Shown here piece by piece: positions 43,318 through 52,340 of a stretch of DNA of 64,000 nt. The notes below the pieces were generated by a model, which saw only the letters and a list, made by a program, of their open reading frames with translations, made no database searches and was not told the origin of the DNA. Positions within the stretch are counted from its first letter, which is position 1; each line of letters starts with the position of its first letter. This DNA comes from Rhizobium etli 8C-3. GTDB taxonomy: Bacteria > Pseudomonadota > Alphaproteobacteria > Rhizobiales > Rhizobiaceae. The stretch is taken from the NCBI RefSeq assembly GCF_001908375.1, contig NZ_CP017241.1, positions 251,001 through 315,000 of the forward strand. Reading direction: 5' to 3'. A program made the translations under genes and the position numbers.

Positions 43318-43377
43318 GTCCTGTTTCCCCGAAAATGTAGATCGGGCGCACGCAAGCCGCACGCCCGTACCCTGGCC

Positions 43378-43989
43378 TCAAGCGGCAAGGCCGACGGGCG
43401 TTTGAACGAAGGGGACGAAGCCTGGCAGCGCTTCGATACGACGAAGGAACGCGTCGACGGCAGGGTAGGTGGAGAGGTCGACGTTGCCTTCCGGCGCACG
43501 GGCCACATAGCTGTAGATCGCAACGTCCGCGATCGTTGGCCTGTCGCCGACGAGCCAGTCGTGATCGGTAAGCTGGCTTTCGAGCTTGCGCAGCAGCGCA
43601 TGGGCGCGGCCGATAACCTCTTCGGGATTATATTTGGCGCCGAAGACTGTGATCAGCCGCGCCGCTGCCGGACCATAAGCCACTTCACCGGCGGCAACCG
43701 ACAGCCAGCGCTGGACGGCGGCGGAGCCCTTGGCGTCTTCGGGTAGCCAATCGGTACGGGCCGCTTTCTTTGCGAGATAGACCAGGATGGCGTTGGAATC
43801 GGCGATCACGACGTCGCCATCCTCCAGCACCGGCACCTGGCCGAATGGGTTCAGCTTGAGAAATTCGGGCGTCTTGTGCGCGCCGGACTTCAGGTCCACC
43901 TCGACCAGCTCGTGGGGCAGGCCAAGCAGCGAGACGAACAGACGTGCCCGATGCGAGTGACCCGACAGAGGGTGATGATAAAGTTTCAT
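43378..43989 (-). CDS. Glutathione S-transferase family protein
   Basis: The 203-residue protein has a thioredoxin-fold N-domain (residues 1-80, [20 protein letters not shown] with Ser/His near the active site, then [20 protein letters not shown]) and a helical C-domain (about 90-203, with [20 protein letters not shown]). This is a full-length GST typical of bacterial detoxification classes. AGGAGC lies six bases before the ATG at 43989. It is the first gene of a minus-strand run with the flavoprotein fusion, AhpD-like and SnoaL-like genes, with gaps of 60-130 bases. An inverted repeat 100 bases upstream may serve the LysR regulator. Confidence 0.93.
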   Translation of the reverse strand: MKLYHHPLSGHSHRARLFVSLLGLPHELVEVDLKSGAHKTPEFLKLNPFGQVPVLEDGDVVIADSNAILVYLAKKAARTDWLPEDAKGSAAVQRWLSVAAGEVAYGPAAARLITVFGAKYNPEEVIGRAHALLRKLESQLTDHDWLVGDRPTIADVAIYSYVARAPEGNVDLSTYPAVDAFLRRIEALPGFVPFVQTPVGLAA

Positions 43990-44958
43990 GTTGTGCTCCT
44001 GCGAACTTGGCCGGGTCCATTCCCGATCCGCATGCCGAAGGTGCGACAGGTGGCCGCCAATGAGAACGGCCGCGTTTGGCAGTTCATAATTGCAGTTGAC
44101 GCAATAGTTTGGAAAAAAGCTGGCGGCCAAGATCGACCCGACCTGGCGGAAACGCATCACGTTTGGCCTGATTTCACTCACGAGATGGAATGATGTCTTG
44201 CCTGTTTAACGTCTTCAACATCAGCACGCTTCGTCGGATTTTGCTGCCCGGACACATCGAACCAGGTGAAAGACATGTACGACGACATCATGATCGCTGA
44301 ATGGATCGAAGCTGCGTTCACGCCGTGGGGCAGTCGACCGGATGGAAATGAGTTGGCGGAACACCGCCAAGGACCCGACTGGACTTCCAGGGAGCGTCTT
44401 TTGCCGGAAAATGATCGCCTTGACCGCTTACGAGGCACCTATGAGCAACTGCTCGCGCACTAGCGGTCGCTGGAAGCTCACTGCGGGGACAAGGTGAGTT
44501 CTCGCCCCCTCACAGGCCCAGAGAATGAAGCGCAACAGTTGTCGAGCAGGTGATCCGTTCCCCAATCGGGGCTTCCGGCAAGCCGTTTCGGCCGAATTGA
44601 CACCGAGGACCCGACGCAGCCTCTCAAAGGCGAACGCGCGTGAGCGCCGCATATCGGTCGTCGAAGCCACGTTGAGCAACTTCCAAAAGCGGAAATTACC
44701 AGCGTCTGCACCGGAACTTCGTGGGCTGCGGACCCACCTCAACAGTCTCTGCCAGCTTCGGTCATCGACTTAACCGGCGGTTGAAGCCGAAGGAGTGGGC
44801 AGAACGGTCGATAAGGCGTGATCGGGTCCATTTTTTTGGGCTCGCAAACTACGCCCACTAACACCAGATTTGGATCCGCTCCGGGGAGGCTGGACGACCA
44901 AAAGGCGAAAACTTAAAAGAGACTAATCCCAGACTCGCCTCTTGAAGGAGGAGAAGAA
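43990..44958. other. Gene-free region between GST and GFA genes
   Basis: About 970 bases with no convincing gene. Only short frames without clear ribosome-binding sites are present, for example a 65-residue plus-strand frame at 44266-44463. The part nearest the GST gene contains its promoter and an inverted repeat at 44089-44105. The remainder could be decayed sequence; I recognise no insertion element. Confidence 0.5.
44089..44105. promoter_or_regulatory. LysR-type operator candidate upstream of GST
   Basis: ATTGC-AGTTGAC-GCAAT is an inverted repeat of five bases per arm with a seven-base spacer, and it contains the T-N11-A signature common to LysR binding sites. It lies about 100 bases upstream of the GST start. 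Binding by the LysR protein encoded at 38661-39551 is an inference. Confidence 0.4.
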
Positions 44959-45459
44959 ATGAAACGCATCGAGATGGAGGTGAGCGGCGGCTGCCAGTGC
45001 GGTGCCGTGCGCTACCACGCAACCGCAATGCTCGACAACTCGCATCTCTGCCATTGCCGCATGTGCCAGAAAGCTTCGGGCAACATCTTTGCCGCGCTCG
45101 TCGCCGCACCCGATGATGCTCTCACCTGGACACGCGGCAAGCCGAGCGTGTGGAAGAGCTCGGAGCTTGTCGAGCGCGGCTTCTGCGCCAATTGCGGCAC
45201 GCCGTTGTTCTTCCACCACCTCGAAAACGGTCGCACCAACCTGATGATCGGTTCGCTTGACGATCCGCACGCCTTCTCGCCGCTTGCCAATACCTGCACC
45301 GAGAACATGGTGGCATGGTTCGATAAGATCACGGGCATAGAAAATACCGGTGCGACCGAAAACAACGGCGCCGAGTGGGCCGCGGCGATCAAGGAGAGCA
45401 ACAACCAGCACCCCGATCACGATACCACCTCATGGGCGGTGAGAGGGCGAGATGGCTGA
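44959..45459 (+). CDS. GFA family zinc protein, second copy
   Basis: The 166-residue protein has the GFA/CENP-V zinc-binding fold, with GGCQCGAVRYHA, LCHCRMCQKASGNIFA and GFCANCGTPLFF. The ATG follows GAAGGAGGAGAAG. It differs enough from the other GFA protein in this window (24772) to be an old paralogue rather than a recent copy. Function is unproven for most of the family. The C-terminal part (AEWAAAIKESNNQHPDHD) is shared by many rhizobial relatives. It lies 305 bases before rpmI. Confidence 0.9.
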   Translation: MKRIEMEVSGGCQCGAVRYHATAMLDNSHLCHCRMCQKASGNIFAALVAAPDDALTWTRGKPSVWKSSELVERGFCANCGTPLFFHHLENGRTNLMIGSLDDPHAFSPLANTCTENMVAWFDKITGIENTGATENNGAEWAAAIKESNNQHPDHDTTSWAVRGRDG

Positions 45460-45551
45460 GCCCGAGGTCAACGGGTCATGTCCTTGCTCGCCCGCTTCCT
45501 CGCCGACACTCCTGCCTATCCAGCATGACTGAAGAATCCTCCTCTGCCCCG

Positions 45552-45580
45552 TTGCACTTTCGCGGCGCTGCGGGTATAAG
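45552..45580 (+). promoter_or_regulatory. Sigma-70 type promoter for rpmI-rplT
   Basis: TTGCAC at 45552-45557, a 17-base spacer and TATAAG at 45575-45580 match the -35/-10 consensus well. Initiation near 45587 would give a leader of roughly 180 bases before rpmI, long enough for translational control by L20. The remaining part of the 45460-45764 gap contains no gene. Confidence 0.6.
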
Positions 45581-45764
45581 CGCGCGTCCGAACTGACCGG
45601 CAGGGCATGCCGTGGCAGTTTCGAATGCTTGCGGGACGGTTTCGTCGCCATGCCCGCGGATCAACAACAAACGCTCCCGCACCTTGTTGCGACGGCCGGA
45701 AGACCGGACATCGCAGGAGGGCTTTTTGAAGAAGCGCGCAGGAGGATAGAAACGGAGTAGCAAA

Positions 45765-45968
45765 ATGCCCAAGATGAAGACGAAATCCTCCGCCAAGAAG
45801 CGGTTCAAGATTACCGCGACCGGCAAGGTCAAGGCCGCTGCTGCTGGCAAACGCCATGGCATGATCAAGCGTACCAACAAGTTCATTCGCGACGCACGTG
45901 GCACGATGGTTCTCGCAGAACCCGATGGCCGCAAGGTTGTGAAGAACTACCTGCCGAACGGTCTCTAA
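45765..45968 (+). CDS. rpmI: 50S ribosomal protein L35
   Basis: This 67-residue bL35 reads [20 protein letters not shown] followed by the [19 protein letters not shown] core. It is very basic and of normal length. The ATG has AACGGAGTAG upstream. It is followed 39 bases later by rplT, and is preceded by a recognisable promoter. In many bacteria infC lies directly upstream of rpmI; here infC is 10 kb away. Confidence 0.98.
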   Translation: MPKMKTKSSAKKRFKITATGKVKAAAAGKRHGMIKRTNKFIRDARGTMVLAEPDGRKVVKNYLPNGL

Positions 45969-46007
45969 GACTATTCCGCGAACGCTTTAGATTAAGGAGA
46001 TCATGAA

Positions 46008-46412
46008 ATGGCACGTGTAAAAAGAGGCGTTACAGCCCATGCCAAGCACAAGAAAGTTCTGAAGGCAGCAAAGGGCTTTTACGGCCGCCGCAAGAACACC
46101 ATCCGTACCGCCAAGGCTGCCGTTGATCGCGCCAAGCAGTACGCCTACCGTGACCGCAAGGTCAACAAGCGCAATTTCCGCGCGCTTTGGATCCAGCGCA
46201 TCAATGCTGCCGTCCGCGAATTCGGCCTGACCTACGGCCGCTTCATCGACGGCCTGAACAAGGCTGGCATCGAAGTCGACCGCAAGGTCCTCTCCGACAT
46301 GGCGATCCATGAGCCGGAAGCATTCGGCGCGCTCGTCGCAGCCTCCAAGAAGGCCCTCGAGTACCTCAAGGATGCCGGTACGACGAACGAGTTTGAAAGC
46401 GCGGTTCGTTAA
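46008..46412 (+). CDS. rplT: 50S ribosomal protein L20
   Basis: This 134-residue bL20 has the long basic N-terminal helix ([39 protein letters not shown]) that reaches into the ribosome, and a globular C-terminal domain (residues about 60-118). AAGGAG precedes the ATG. L20 is needed for 50S assembly and in many bacteria represses its own operon by binding the mRNA leader. A terminator follows at 46453. Confidence 0.98.
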   Translation: MARVKRGVTAHAKHKKVLKAAKGFYGRRKNTIRTAKAAVDRAKQYAYRDRKVNKRNFRALWIQRINAAVREFGLTYGRFIDGLNKAGIEVDRKVLSDMAIHEPEAFGALVAASKKALEYLKDAGTTNEFESAVR

Positions 46413-46452
46413 CCAGCGCTTCCCAAGCTTGACGCTTTTTTGAATTTTGGGA

Positions 46453-46485
46453 AACCCGCGCTGGTTTGGGCTGGCGCGGGTTTTT
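46453..46485 (+). terminator. Intrinsic terminator/attenuator between rplT and pheS
   Basis: AACCCGCGC (46453-46461) and GCGCGGGTT (46474-46482) form a perfect nine-base stem followed by a run of T. It lies about 40 bases after rplT and 80 bases before pheS. It could end the ribosomal-protein transcript or attenuate read-through into pheST. Confidence 0.85.
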
Positions 46486-46561
46486 CTTTCTCTTTACTCC
46501 TTGCCCGGCCGGTTTAACCAGCCTCCGATTCCCGCCTGATCCCGGACGGAAAGAATTGACG

Positions 46562-47644
46562 ATGTCAGATATCGACCAGCTCAAATCATCGCTGCTTGCG
46601 GAAATTGTTGCCGCTAACGACGAACCGGCACTCGAAGCCGTGCGCCTTTCGGCCCTCGGGAAAAAGGGTTCCGTTTCCGAGCTCCTGAAGACGCTCGGCA
46701 CGATGTCGCCCGAAGAGCGCCAGACCAAGGGCGTTGCAATCAACGTCCTCAAGAATGAGGTCGCGGATGCCCTTGCCGCTCGCAAGGCGACGCTCAAGGA
46801 AGCGGCGGTCAATGCCCGCCTGAGGGCCGAGACGGTCGACATCAGTCTGCCGGTCCGCTCCTCGCCCGCCGAGCGCGGCCGCATTCACCCGATCAGCCAA
46901 ATCGTCGACGAAATCACCGCGATCTTCGGCGACATGGGCTTCTCGATAGCCGAAGGTCCGGATGTCGAGACCGACTATTACAATTTCACGGCGCTGAATT
47001 TCCCCGAAGGCCACCCGGCCCGCGAGATGCATGACACCTTCTTCTTCCAACCGGATGAGGACGGCGAGCGCAAGGTGCTGCGTACGCACACCTCGCCCGT
47101 ACAGGTGCGCACCATGGAAGCGCAGAAGCCGCCGATCCGCATCATCATCCCCGGCAAGACCTATCGTCAGGATTCGGATGCGACCCATTCGCCGATGTTC
47201 CATCAGGTCGAGGGACTGGTAATCGACACGAAGGCGAATGTCGCCAACATGCGCTGGGTGCTCGAAGAGTTCTGCAAGGCCTTCTTCGAGGTCGACAGCG
47301 TGACAATGCGCTTTCGCCCGTCCTTCTTCCCGTTCACCGAACCGTCCTTTGAAGTCGATATCCAATGCGATCGATCAGGCCCGATCGTCAAATTCGGGGA
47401 GGGAACGGATTGGATGGAAATCCTCGGCTGTGGCATGGTCCATCCGAACGTACTGCGCTATGGCGGTCTCGACCCGGACGAATATCAGGGCTTTGCCTGG
47501 GGGATGGGCCTCGACCGCATCGCCATGCTGAAATACGGCATGCCCGACCTGCGCGATTTCTTCAACGCCGATGTTCGCTGGATGACCCACTATGGCTTCC
47601 GCCCGCTCGACATGCCGACGCTGTTCGGCGGCTTGAGCGTGTAA
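46562..47644 (+). CDS. pheS: Phenylalanyl-tRNA synthetase alpha subunit
   Basis: The 360-residue PheS forms the alpha2beta2 enzyme with PheT that charges tRNA-Phe. Residues about 1-85 form the N-terminal tRNA-binding coiled coil. Class II motifs are visible: [19 protein letters not shown], motif 2 [20 protein letters not shown] with the ATP-binding Arg, and motif 3 [17 protein letters not shown] near the C-terminus. The ATG at 46562 gives the usual start [10 protein letters not shown]. It is followed by pheT after 15 bases in the same transcript. Confidence 0.98.
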   Translation: MSDIDQLKSSLLAEIVAANDEPALEAVRLSALGKKGSVSELLKTLGTMSPEERQTKGVAINVLKNEVADALAARKATLKEAAVNARLRAETVDISLPVRSSPAERGRIHPISQIVDEITAIFGDMGFSIAEGPDVETDYYNFTALNFPEGHPAREMHDTFFFQPDEDGERKVLRTHTSPVQVRTMEAQKPPIRIIIPGKTYRQDSDATHSPMFHQVEGLVIDTKANVANMRWVLEEFCKAFFEVDSVTMRFRPSFFPFTEPSFEVDIQCDRSGPIVKFGEGTDWMEILGCGMVHPNVLRYGGLDPDEYQGFAWGMGLDRIAMLKYGMPDLRDFFNADVRWMTHYGFRPLDMPTLFGGLSV

Positions 47645-47659
47645 GGGAGGATTGAGACC

Positions 47660-50083
47660 ATGAAATTCACACTCTCCTGGCTGAAGGATCATCTGGAAAC
47701 GGATGCCGCCCTGGATGAAATCTGCACCCGCCTGACGATGATCGGGCTGGAAGTCGAAGACGTCGATGACAAGGCGGCCTTCAGGCCTTTCATCATCGCC
47801 AAGGTTCTCTCCGCCGAAAAACATCCGCAGGCCGATCGCCTCAAGGTTCTCTCGGTCGATACCGGCAAGGGTGCTCCGATCCAGGTTGTCTGTGGGGCGC
47901 CGAATGCCCGGGCGGGGCTCATCGGAGCATTTGCCGCATCGGGCACCTATGTTCCCGGCATCGACGTGACGCTTTCCGTCGGCAATATCCGCGGCGTTGA
48001 AAGCCACGGCATGATGTGCTCCGAAAAGGAACTCATGATTTCTGACAATCATGAGGGAATCATCGATTTGCCCGAAGACGCCCCAATCGGGTCCAGCTAT
48101 GCGGCCTATGCCCATCTCGACGACCCTGTCATCGAGATCAATCTTACGCCGAACCGTCCGGACTGCACGAGCATCTTTGGCATCGCCCGCGATTTGGCCG
48201 CTTCGGGTCTCGGCACGCTGAAGGCGCGGCCTGCGCCGTCTTTTGCCGTCGAGGGCGAGACGCCTGTCAGGGTGAAGCTCGAACTTGACGACGAAAAGCT
48301 CTGCCCTGGTTTTGCGCTCCGCCTCGTGCGCGGCGTCAGGAACGGCCCGAGCCCGCGCTGGATGCAGCAGCGGCTGCTGGCAATCGGTCTGCGTCCAATT
48401 AATGCCCTGGTCGATATCACCAACTACATGACCTTCGACCAGGGCCGGCCGATGCACGTCTTTGACGCTGCCAAGGTCAGCGGCAATCTGACCGTCCGCC
48501 GCGCGAGGGAAGGCGAGACGGTGCTGGCGCTCGACCAGCGCGAATACAAGCTTGGGCCCAACAATGTCGTGATCGCCGATGCGGACGGCATCGAGTCGAT
48601 CGGCGGCATCATGGGCGGCGAGCATTCGGGCTGCGACGAAAAGACGACTGACGTGCTGATCGAATCTGCGCTCTGGGACCCGATGAATATTGCCAAGTCC
48701 GGCCGCGGTCTGGGCATCATCACCGATGCCCGCTATCGCTTCGAGCGCGGTGTCGATCCGGAATATATGGTTCCCGGACTGGAGCGCACGACCGAACTCG
48801 TTCTTGAACTTTGCGGCGGCACGCCGGCAAAGGCCGATGTCGTCGGCTACAAGGGGTATCAGCCGAAGATCGTCGATTTCCCCTACAGCGAAGTCAGGCG
48901 CCTGACCGGCCTCGAAGTCTCGACCGAGGAGAGCAAGGATATCCTGACCCGCCTCGGCTTCGTGGTGACGGGTTCGGGCGAAAGCGTATCGGTCGCCGTT
49001 CCTTCCTGGCGTCCGGATATCGGCGGTAAGGCCGACCTCGTTGAGGAAGTCATGCGCATCCACGGCGTCGACAACATCAAGCCGGCGCCCTTGGAAAGCC
49101 ATGCAGCGGTGAACGGCAAGATCTTGACGACGCTGCAGATCCGCACGCGGATGGCCAAGCGGGCGCTCGCCTCGCGCGGCATGCTGGAGGCAGTGACCTG
49201 GTCCTTCATTTCGCAAGAGCAGGCGAAGCTCTTCGGCGGCGGTTCACCGGCACTCAAGCTTGCAAACCCGATCGCAGCCGAAATGTCCGACATGCGCCCC
49301 TCGCTCCTGCCGGGCCTGTTGATGGCTGCGCAGCGAAACGCCGACAAGGGCCACGGCGATGTGGCGATCTTCGAAGTCTCCGGAACCTACGAGAATGACC
49401 GGCCGGAAGGCCAGCGTCGTGCTGCCGGTGGCATTCGCCGCGGCACGGCCTCGCTCACTGGCGCTGGCCGCATGTGGTCGAACAGTTCGAGGGGCGGCGG
49501 CAAGCCGGTCGACGTCTTCGACGCCAAGGCCGACGCGCTGGCGGTGATGGAGGCCTGCGGCCTGCCGATGGGCAATATCCAGATAGAACAGGGCGGACCG
49601 GATTGGTACCACCCAGGCCGTTCCGGCACCATCAAGATGGGCCCGAAGGTCGTCCTCGGCTATTTCGGCGAATTCCATCCTTCGACACTCGAAGCACTCG
49701 ATGTCTCAGGCGCGCTCTGCGGCTTCGAGGTCTATATCGACGCGATGCCCGAGCCGAAGAAGAAGGCGACGCGGACCAAGCCGGCGCTGGAGCTTTCGCC
49801 ATTCCAGGCCGTCAAGCGCGATTTCGCCTTCGTCGTCGACAAGGCGGTTGAAGCCGGCGCGATCATAAAGGCTGCGAGCGGTGCCGATCGCAGGCTGGTC
49901 ACCGGCGTCAATGTCTTCGACATCTTCGAAGGCGGATCGCTTGGGGAAGGCAAGAAGTCGGTTGCGATCGAAGTGCAGATCCAGCCCGTCGAGCGGACGC
50001 TGACGGACGAGGATTTTGAGGCACTGACGCAGAAGATCGTGGCGAGCGTGATGAAGTTCACGGGCGGTGTGCTGCGTAGCTGA
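47660..50083 (+). CDS. pheT: Phenylalanyl-tRNA synthetase beta subunit
   Basis: The 807-residue PheT has the tRNA-binding OB fold (about 40-150), the B3/B4 editing domain (about 205-380), the B5 domain (about 400-475), the catalytic-like core, and the C-terminal ferredoxin-fold anticodon-binding domain (about 712-806). [14 protein letters not shown] in the OB fold and [15 protein letters not shown] in the C-terminal domain are typical. GGAGG lies before the ATG. It provides editing of mischarged Tyr-tRNA-Phe. It is the last gene of the pheST unit; the next gene faces it. Confidence 0.98.
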   Translation: MKFTLSWLKDHLETDAALDEICTRLTMIGLEVEDVDDKAAFRPFIIAKVLSAEKHPQADRLKVLSVDTGKGAPIQVVCGAPNARAGLIGAFAASGTYVPGIDVTLSVGNIRGVESHGMMCSEKELMISDNHEGIIDLPEDAPIGSSYAAYAHLDDPVIEINLTPNRPDCTSIFGIARDLAASGLGTLKARPAPSFAVEGETPVRVKLELDDEKLCPGFALRLVRGVRNGPSPRWMQQRLLAIGLRPINALVDITNYMTFDQGRPMHVFDAAKVSGNLTVRRAREGETVLALDQREYKLGPNNVVIADADGIESIGGIMGGEHSGCDEKTTDVLIESALWDPMNIAKSGRGLGIITDARYRFERGVDPEYMVPGLERTTELVLELCGGTPAKADVVGYKGYQPKIVDFPYSEVRRLTGLEVSTEESKDILTRLGFVVTGSGESVSVAVPSWRPDIGGKADLVEEVMRIHGVDNIKPAPLESHAAVNGKILTTLQIRTRMAKRALASRGMLEAVTWSFISQEQAKLFGGGSPALKLANPIAAEMSDMRPSLLPGLLMAAQRNADKGHGDVAIFEVSGTYENDRPEGQRRAAGGIRRGTASLTGAGRMWSNSSRGGGKPVDVFDAKADALAVMEACGLPMGNIQIEQGGPDWYHPGRSGTIKMGPKVVLGYFGEFHPSTLEALDVSGALCGFEVYIDAMPEPKKKATRTKPALELSPFQAVKRDFAFVVDKAVEAGAIIKAASGADRRLVTGVNVFDIFEGGSLGEGKKSVAIEVQIQPVERTLTDEDFEALTQKIVASVMKFTGGVLRS

Positions 50084-50144
50084 CATAAGTCGGGCACTGC
50101 GGGCCGGCGGTTGCGCCGGCCTCATGCTGTGAAAGCTGCGCTAG

Positions 50145-50504
50145 CTAGGAATGCAGGTAGTAGACCTTGTTGACGATCGTCCATCGACCGTCGATCTTCA
50201 GCATCGATAGATAGTCGGTAAAGCGCATCCCGGCGAATTCGTCAGTCACCTTTGCCATCGCGGCATCGCCTGCGACATCGATCATTGTTATATCCATATA
50301 GGGTTGGGTCCCCGGCGGAGCGGCGCCTTCGGCTGTGATCGCAGCGATGAATTCGTCGCGCGTCAGCCATTCGACCGCATGTTCATAGTGACCGATGATC
50401 GCGCTTTGCGGATGGAACGCCTTTCGCAAAGCCGCTTCGTTGGCAAAGGTCATGCCTTCGACGTAGAGATGGACGACTGCTTCGATTGCCTGCTGTTCGG
50501 ACAT
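50145..50504 (-). CDS. NTF2-like (SnoaL/lumazine-binding type) protein
   Basis: The 119-residue protein has the NTF2-like cone fold of the putative lumazine-binding family, with AIEAVVHLYVEGMTFANEAA, FHPQSAIIGHYEHAVEWLTR and the closing KIDGRWTIVNKVYYLHS. A start at 50504 is preferred; GGAG lies about ten bases upstream. A longer reading from 50534 is possible. No catalytic residues can be read confidently. It is independent of the DUF892 gene on the same strand, with a gap of about 120 bases. Confidence 0.85.
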   Translation of the reverse strand: MSEQQAIEAVVHLYVEGMTFANEAALRKAFHPQSAIIGHYEHAVEWLTRDEFIAAITAEGAAPPGTQPYMDITMIDVAGDAAMAKVTDEFAGMRFTDYLSMLKIDGRWTIVNKVYYLHS

Positions 50505-50625
50505 ATCTTGCACGCTCCGTATCGGCCTCGACATAACGGTGGAAGATTTAGAGGCGGGTGGTCCCTTGACAAGCCGTACCAAGGCTGGAGCAGCCGGTAA
50601 GACCGGCTCCTCCAGTCGATTGTCG

Positions 50626-51126
50626 TCAAGCTGCGCGGGCGGCTTTCTGGTTTGCGGCGCTGACGGCGAGTTTCGTAAGCAACTTGTCAGTTGCCTCTTC
50701 TTCCAGCAAGGTCTGGTCCAGCAGCGCAACGGCGTCCTTGTATCCGAGGTTCTGCGCCCAGGTCTTCAGTGTGCCGTAACGGGCGATCTCGTAGTGCTCC
50801 ACGGCCTGCGCCGCAGAGATCAGGCCGGCGTCGACAGCGGCCGTCCCCTTGAATTCTTCCATGATCTCTTCGCCTTCGGCGATGATGCCCTGAATCGCTT
50901 CGCAGGTCTTGCCCTGAGCACGTTTGCCGGCAATCTCGAACACCTGCTGCAAACGTTCCAGATGGGTTTCGGTTTCTTCCTTGTGCTTTTCGAAACCGGC
51001 CTTCAGATCGGCGGACTGAGCAGCGCGGGCCATCTTCGGCAGGGCGCGCAGAATCTGCCGCTCGGTGAAGTAGATGTCCTTCAAGGTGTCGTAATAGAGA
51101 TCCTCAAGTGACTTTTGCTTGGCCAT
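50626..51126 (-). CDS. DUF892 (YciE/YciF) ferritin-like stress protein
   Basis: The 166-residue four-helix bundle belongs to the YciE/YciF family. Conserved Glu/His stretches are LYYDTLKDIYFTERQILRAL, HKEETETHLERLQQVFEI and QAVEHYEIARYGTLKTWAQ, which would bind a di-metal site. Such proteins are induced by osmotic and general stress in enterobacteria. The ATG at 51126 has AAGGAACGAAG before it. It is divergent from the M15-like gene. Confidence 0.93.
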   Translation of the reverse strand: MAKQKSLEDLYYDTLKDIYFTERQILRALPKMARAAQSADLKAGFEKHKEETETHLERLQQVFEIAGKRAQGKTCEAIQGIIAEGEEIMEEFKGTAAVDAGLISAAQAVEHYEIARYGTLKTWAQNLGYKDAVALLDQTLLEEEATDKLLTKLAVSAANQKAARAA

Positions 51127-51279
51127 TTCTTCGTTCCTTGTTCTCGTTTTTGGACTCACGCAGTCGTGAACCCTTACAGAAGCGACCTCGTTGGAAATTG
51201 TTCCGTTGGAGCCCGCACTTTCCGGGTGGCGATAGCGCGATCACGCGCTAGGCTCGGCCAGCGGATGGAGGAGAGACGC

Positions 51280-51897
51280 ATGAACAAGCCTGGGTCGATG
51301 AAATCACTCGAGGATATGGGACGGGTGCGGCTATCGAAGAATTTCTTCCTGCGCGATTTCCTCCATTCCGAGATCGCAAATTTCTATCGCATTCCAAATA
51401 TTCCAGACGATCCCGATCTTGCAATCGAGGCGGGCAGGCGGCTTTGCAAGGAACTGCTCGAGCCGCTTCAGGCAACGTTCGGCAGGCTGCACATCCGCTC
51501 GGGCTACCGCTCTGCCGCCGTCAACGGGTTTGGAAACAAAAACAAGCTCAATTGCTCGACCAATGCCTCGAGCGCGGCGGACCATATCTGGGACATGCGC
51601 GATTTCGATGGCTGCATGGGGGCGACGGCCTGTATCGTCGTACCCTGGATGATCGATACTTATCGAGATGAGCAAGATTGGCAGAAGCTCGCGTGGTGGA
51701 TCCACGATCATCTGCCCTATGCATCTCTCTGCTTCTTCCCGAAACTATGGGCCTTTAATATCCAGTGGCATGAGCGGCCAAAGCGTACGATCCAGAGCTA
51801 CGTGCGGCCGCGCGGAACTCTCACCAAGTCTGGGATGGCGAATTGGCAGGGAGATCATGCGCAATACTACGAAGGCTTCCCGCCTCTCAGAAACTGA
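51280..51897 (+). CDS. Peptidase M15-like protein (D-Ala-D-Ala carboxypeptidase type), tentative
   Basis: The 205-residue protein starts at an ATG at 51280 with GGAGGAGA just upstream. It has FFLRDFLHSEIANFY at the N-terminus, then FGRLHIRSGYRSAAVNGFG, and a candidate metal site SAADHIWDMRDFDG with further His in WWIHDHLPYASL and IQWHERPKR. The order Arg-Ser-Gly-Tyr-Arg, then His/Asp, then a final His resembles the M15 (VanY/YcbK) zinc peptidase fold, but the spacing is not perfect and no signal peptide is seen. Phage-type endolysins and unrelated proteins are alternatives. It overlaps the next gene tail to tail by 11 bases. Confidence 0.7.
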   Translation: MNKPGSMKSLEDMGRVRLSKNFFLRDFLHSEIANFYRIPNIPDDPDLAIEAGRRLCKELLEPLQATFGRLHIRSGYRSAAVNGFGNKNKLNCSTNASSAADHIWDMRDFDGCMGATACIVVPWMIDTYRDEQDWQKLAWWIHDHLPYASLCFFPKLWAFNIQWHERPKRTIQSYVRPRGTLTKSGMANWQGDHAQYYEGFPPLRN

Positions 51898-52330
51898 TGC
51901 GATAGCGGATGTGCCCGTCGCTTTCGACATAGCTGTCGTAGAGCGCACGTGCCCTCCTGTTCTGTGCGTTGGTGTGCCAATAAAGCCGCGACCAGCCGTT
52001 CTGCTTGCAGAGCAGAACCAGGTCATCCATGAGCGCCCGGCCGACCCCTTTGCCGCGCGCGCCTGGGTCGACGAACAGGTCTTCGAGATAGCAGTCCCTG
52101 CCGTCAATCCATGTGCCTTCATGCGTCAGCGATAGGGTGAAGCCCATAACCTCTCCGTCGACTTCGGCAACACGCATGAAGATTGCTGACGCCGGATCGA
52201 AAACCCGGCGCCACGTTGAATTGGTAATGCCGCCATTAACCGTGACTTCATAAAAGGCGAGGTAATCCTGCCAGAGTTCGCGCCAGCGCGCTTCGTCTTC
52301 CGGTCTGGCATCGCGGATCGTCACGGTCAT
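51887..52330 (-). CDS. GNAT family N-acetyltransferase
   Basis: The 147-residue protein has the GNAT fold with TIRDARPEDEARWRELWQDY at the start, the acetyl-CoA loop FVDPGARGKGVGRALMDDL at about 90-110, and LYWHTNAQNRRARALYDSY near the end. The family transfers acetyl to small amines or peptides. It starts ten bases after the aldo/keto reductase stop in the same direction, so it is the second gene of an operon with that reductase as first gene. Substrate unknown. Confidence 0.92.
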   Translation of the reverse strand: MTVTIRDARPEDEARWRELWQDYLAFYEVTVNGGITNSTWRRVFDPASAIFMRVAEVDGEVMGFTLSLTHEGTWIDGRDCYLEDLFVDPGARGKGVGRALMDDLVLLCKQNGWSRLYWHTNAQNRRARALYDSYVESDGHIRYRISF

Positions 52331-52340
52331 GTCGTCCCCC

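Noticed and set aside
44266..44463. 65-residue plus-strand frame in the gene-free region
   Set aside because: No good ribosome-binding site, no recognisable sequence and low-complexity end; chance remains the simplest view.
24772..45459. Recent duplication of the two GFA genes
   Set aside because: Only the zinc-binding motifs are alike; the rest of the sequences differ, so they are old paralogues or separate acquisitions.
47375..49216. 613-residue open frame on the minus strand
   Set aside because: Antisense shadow of pheS and pheT; no ribosome-binding site or domain.
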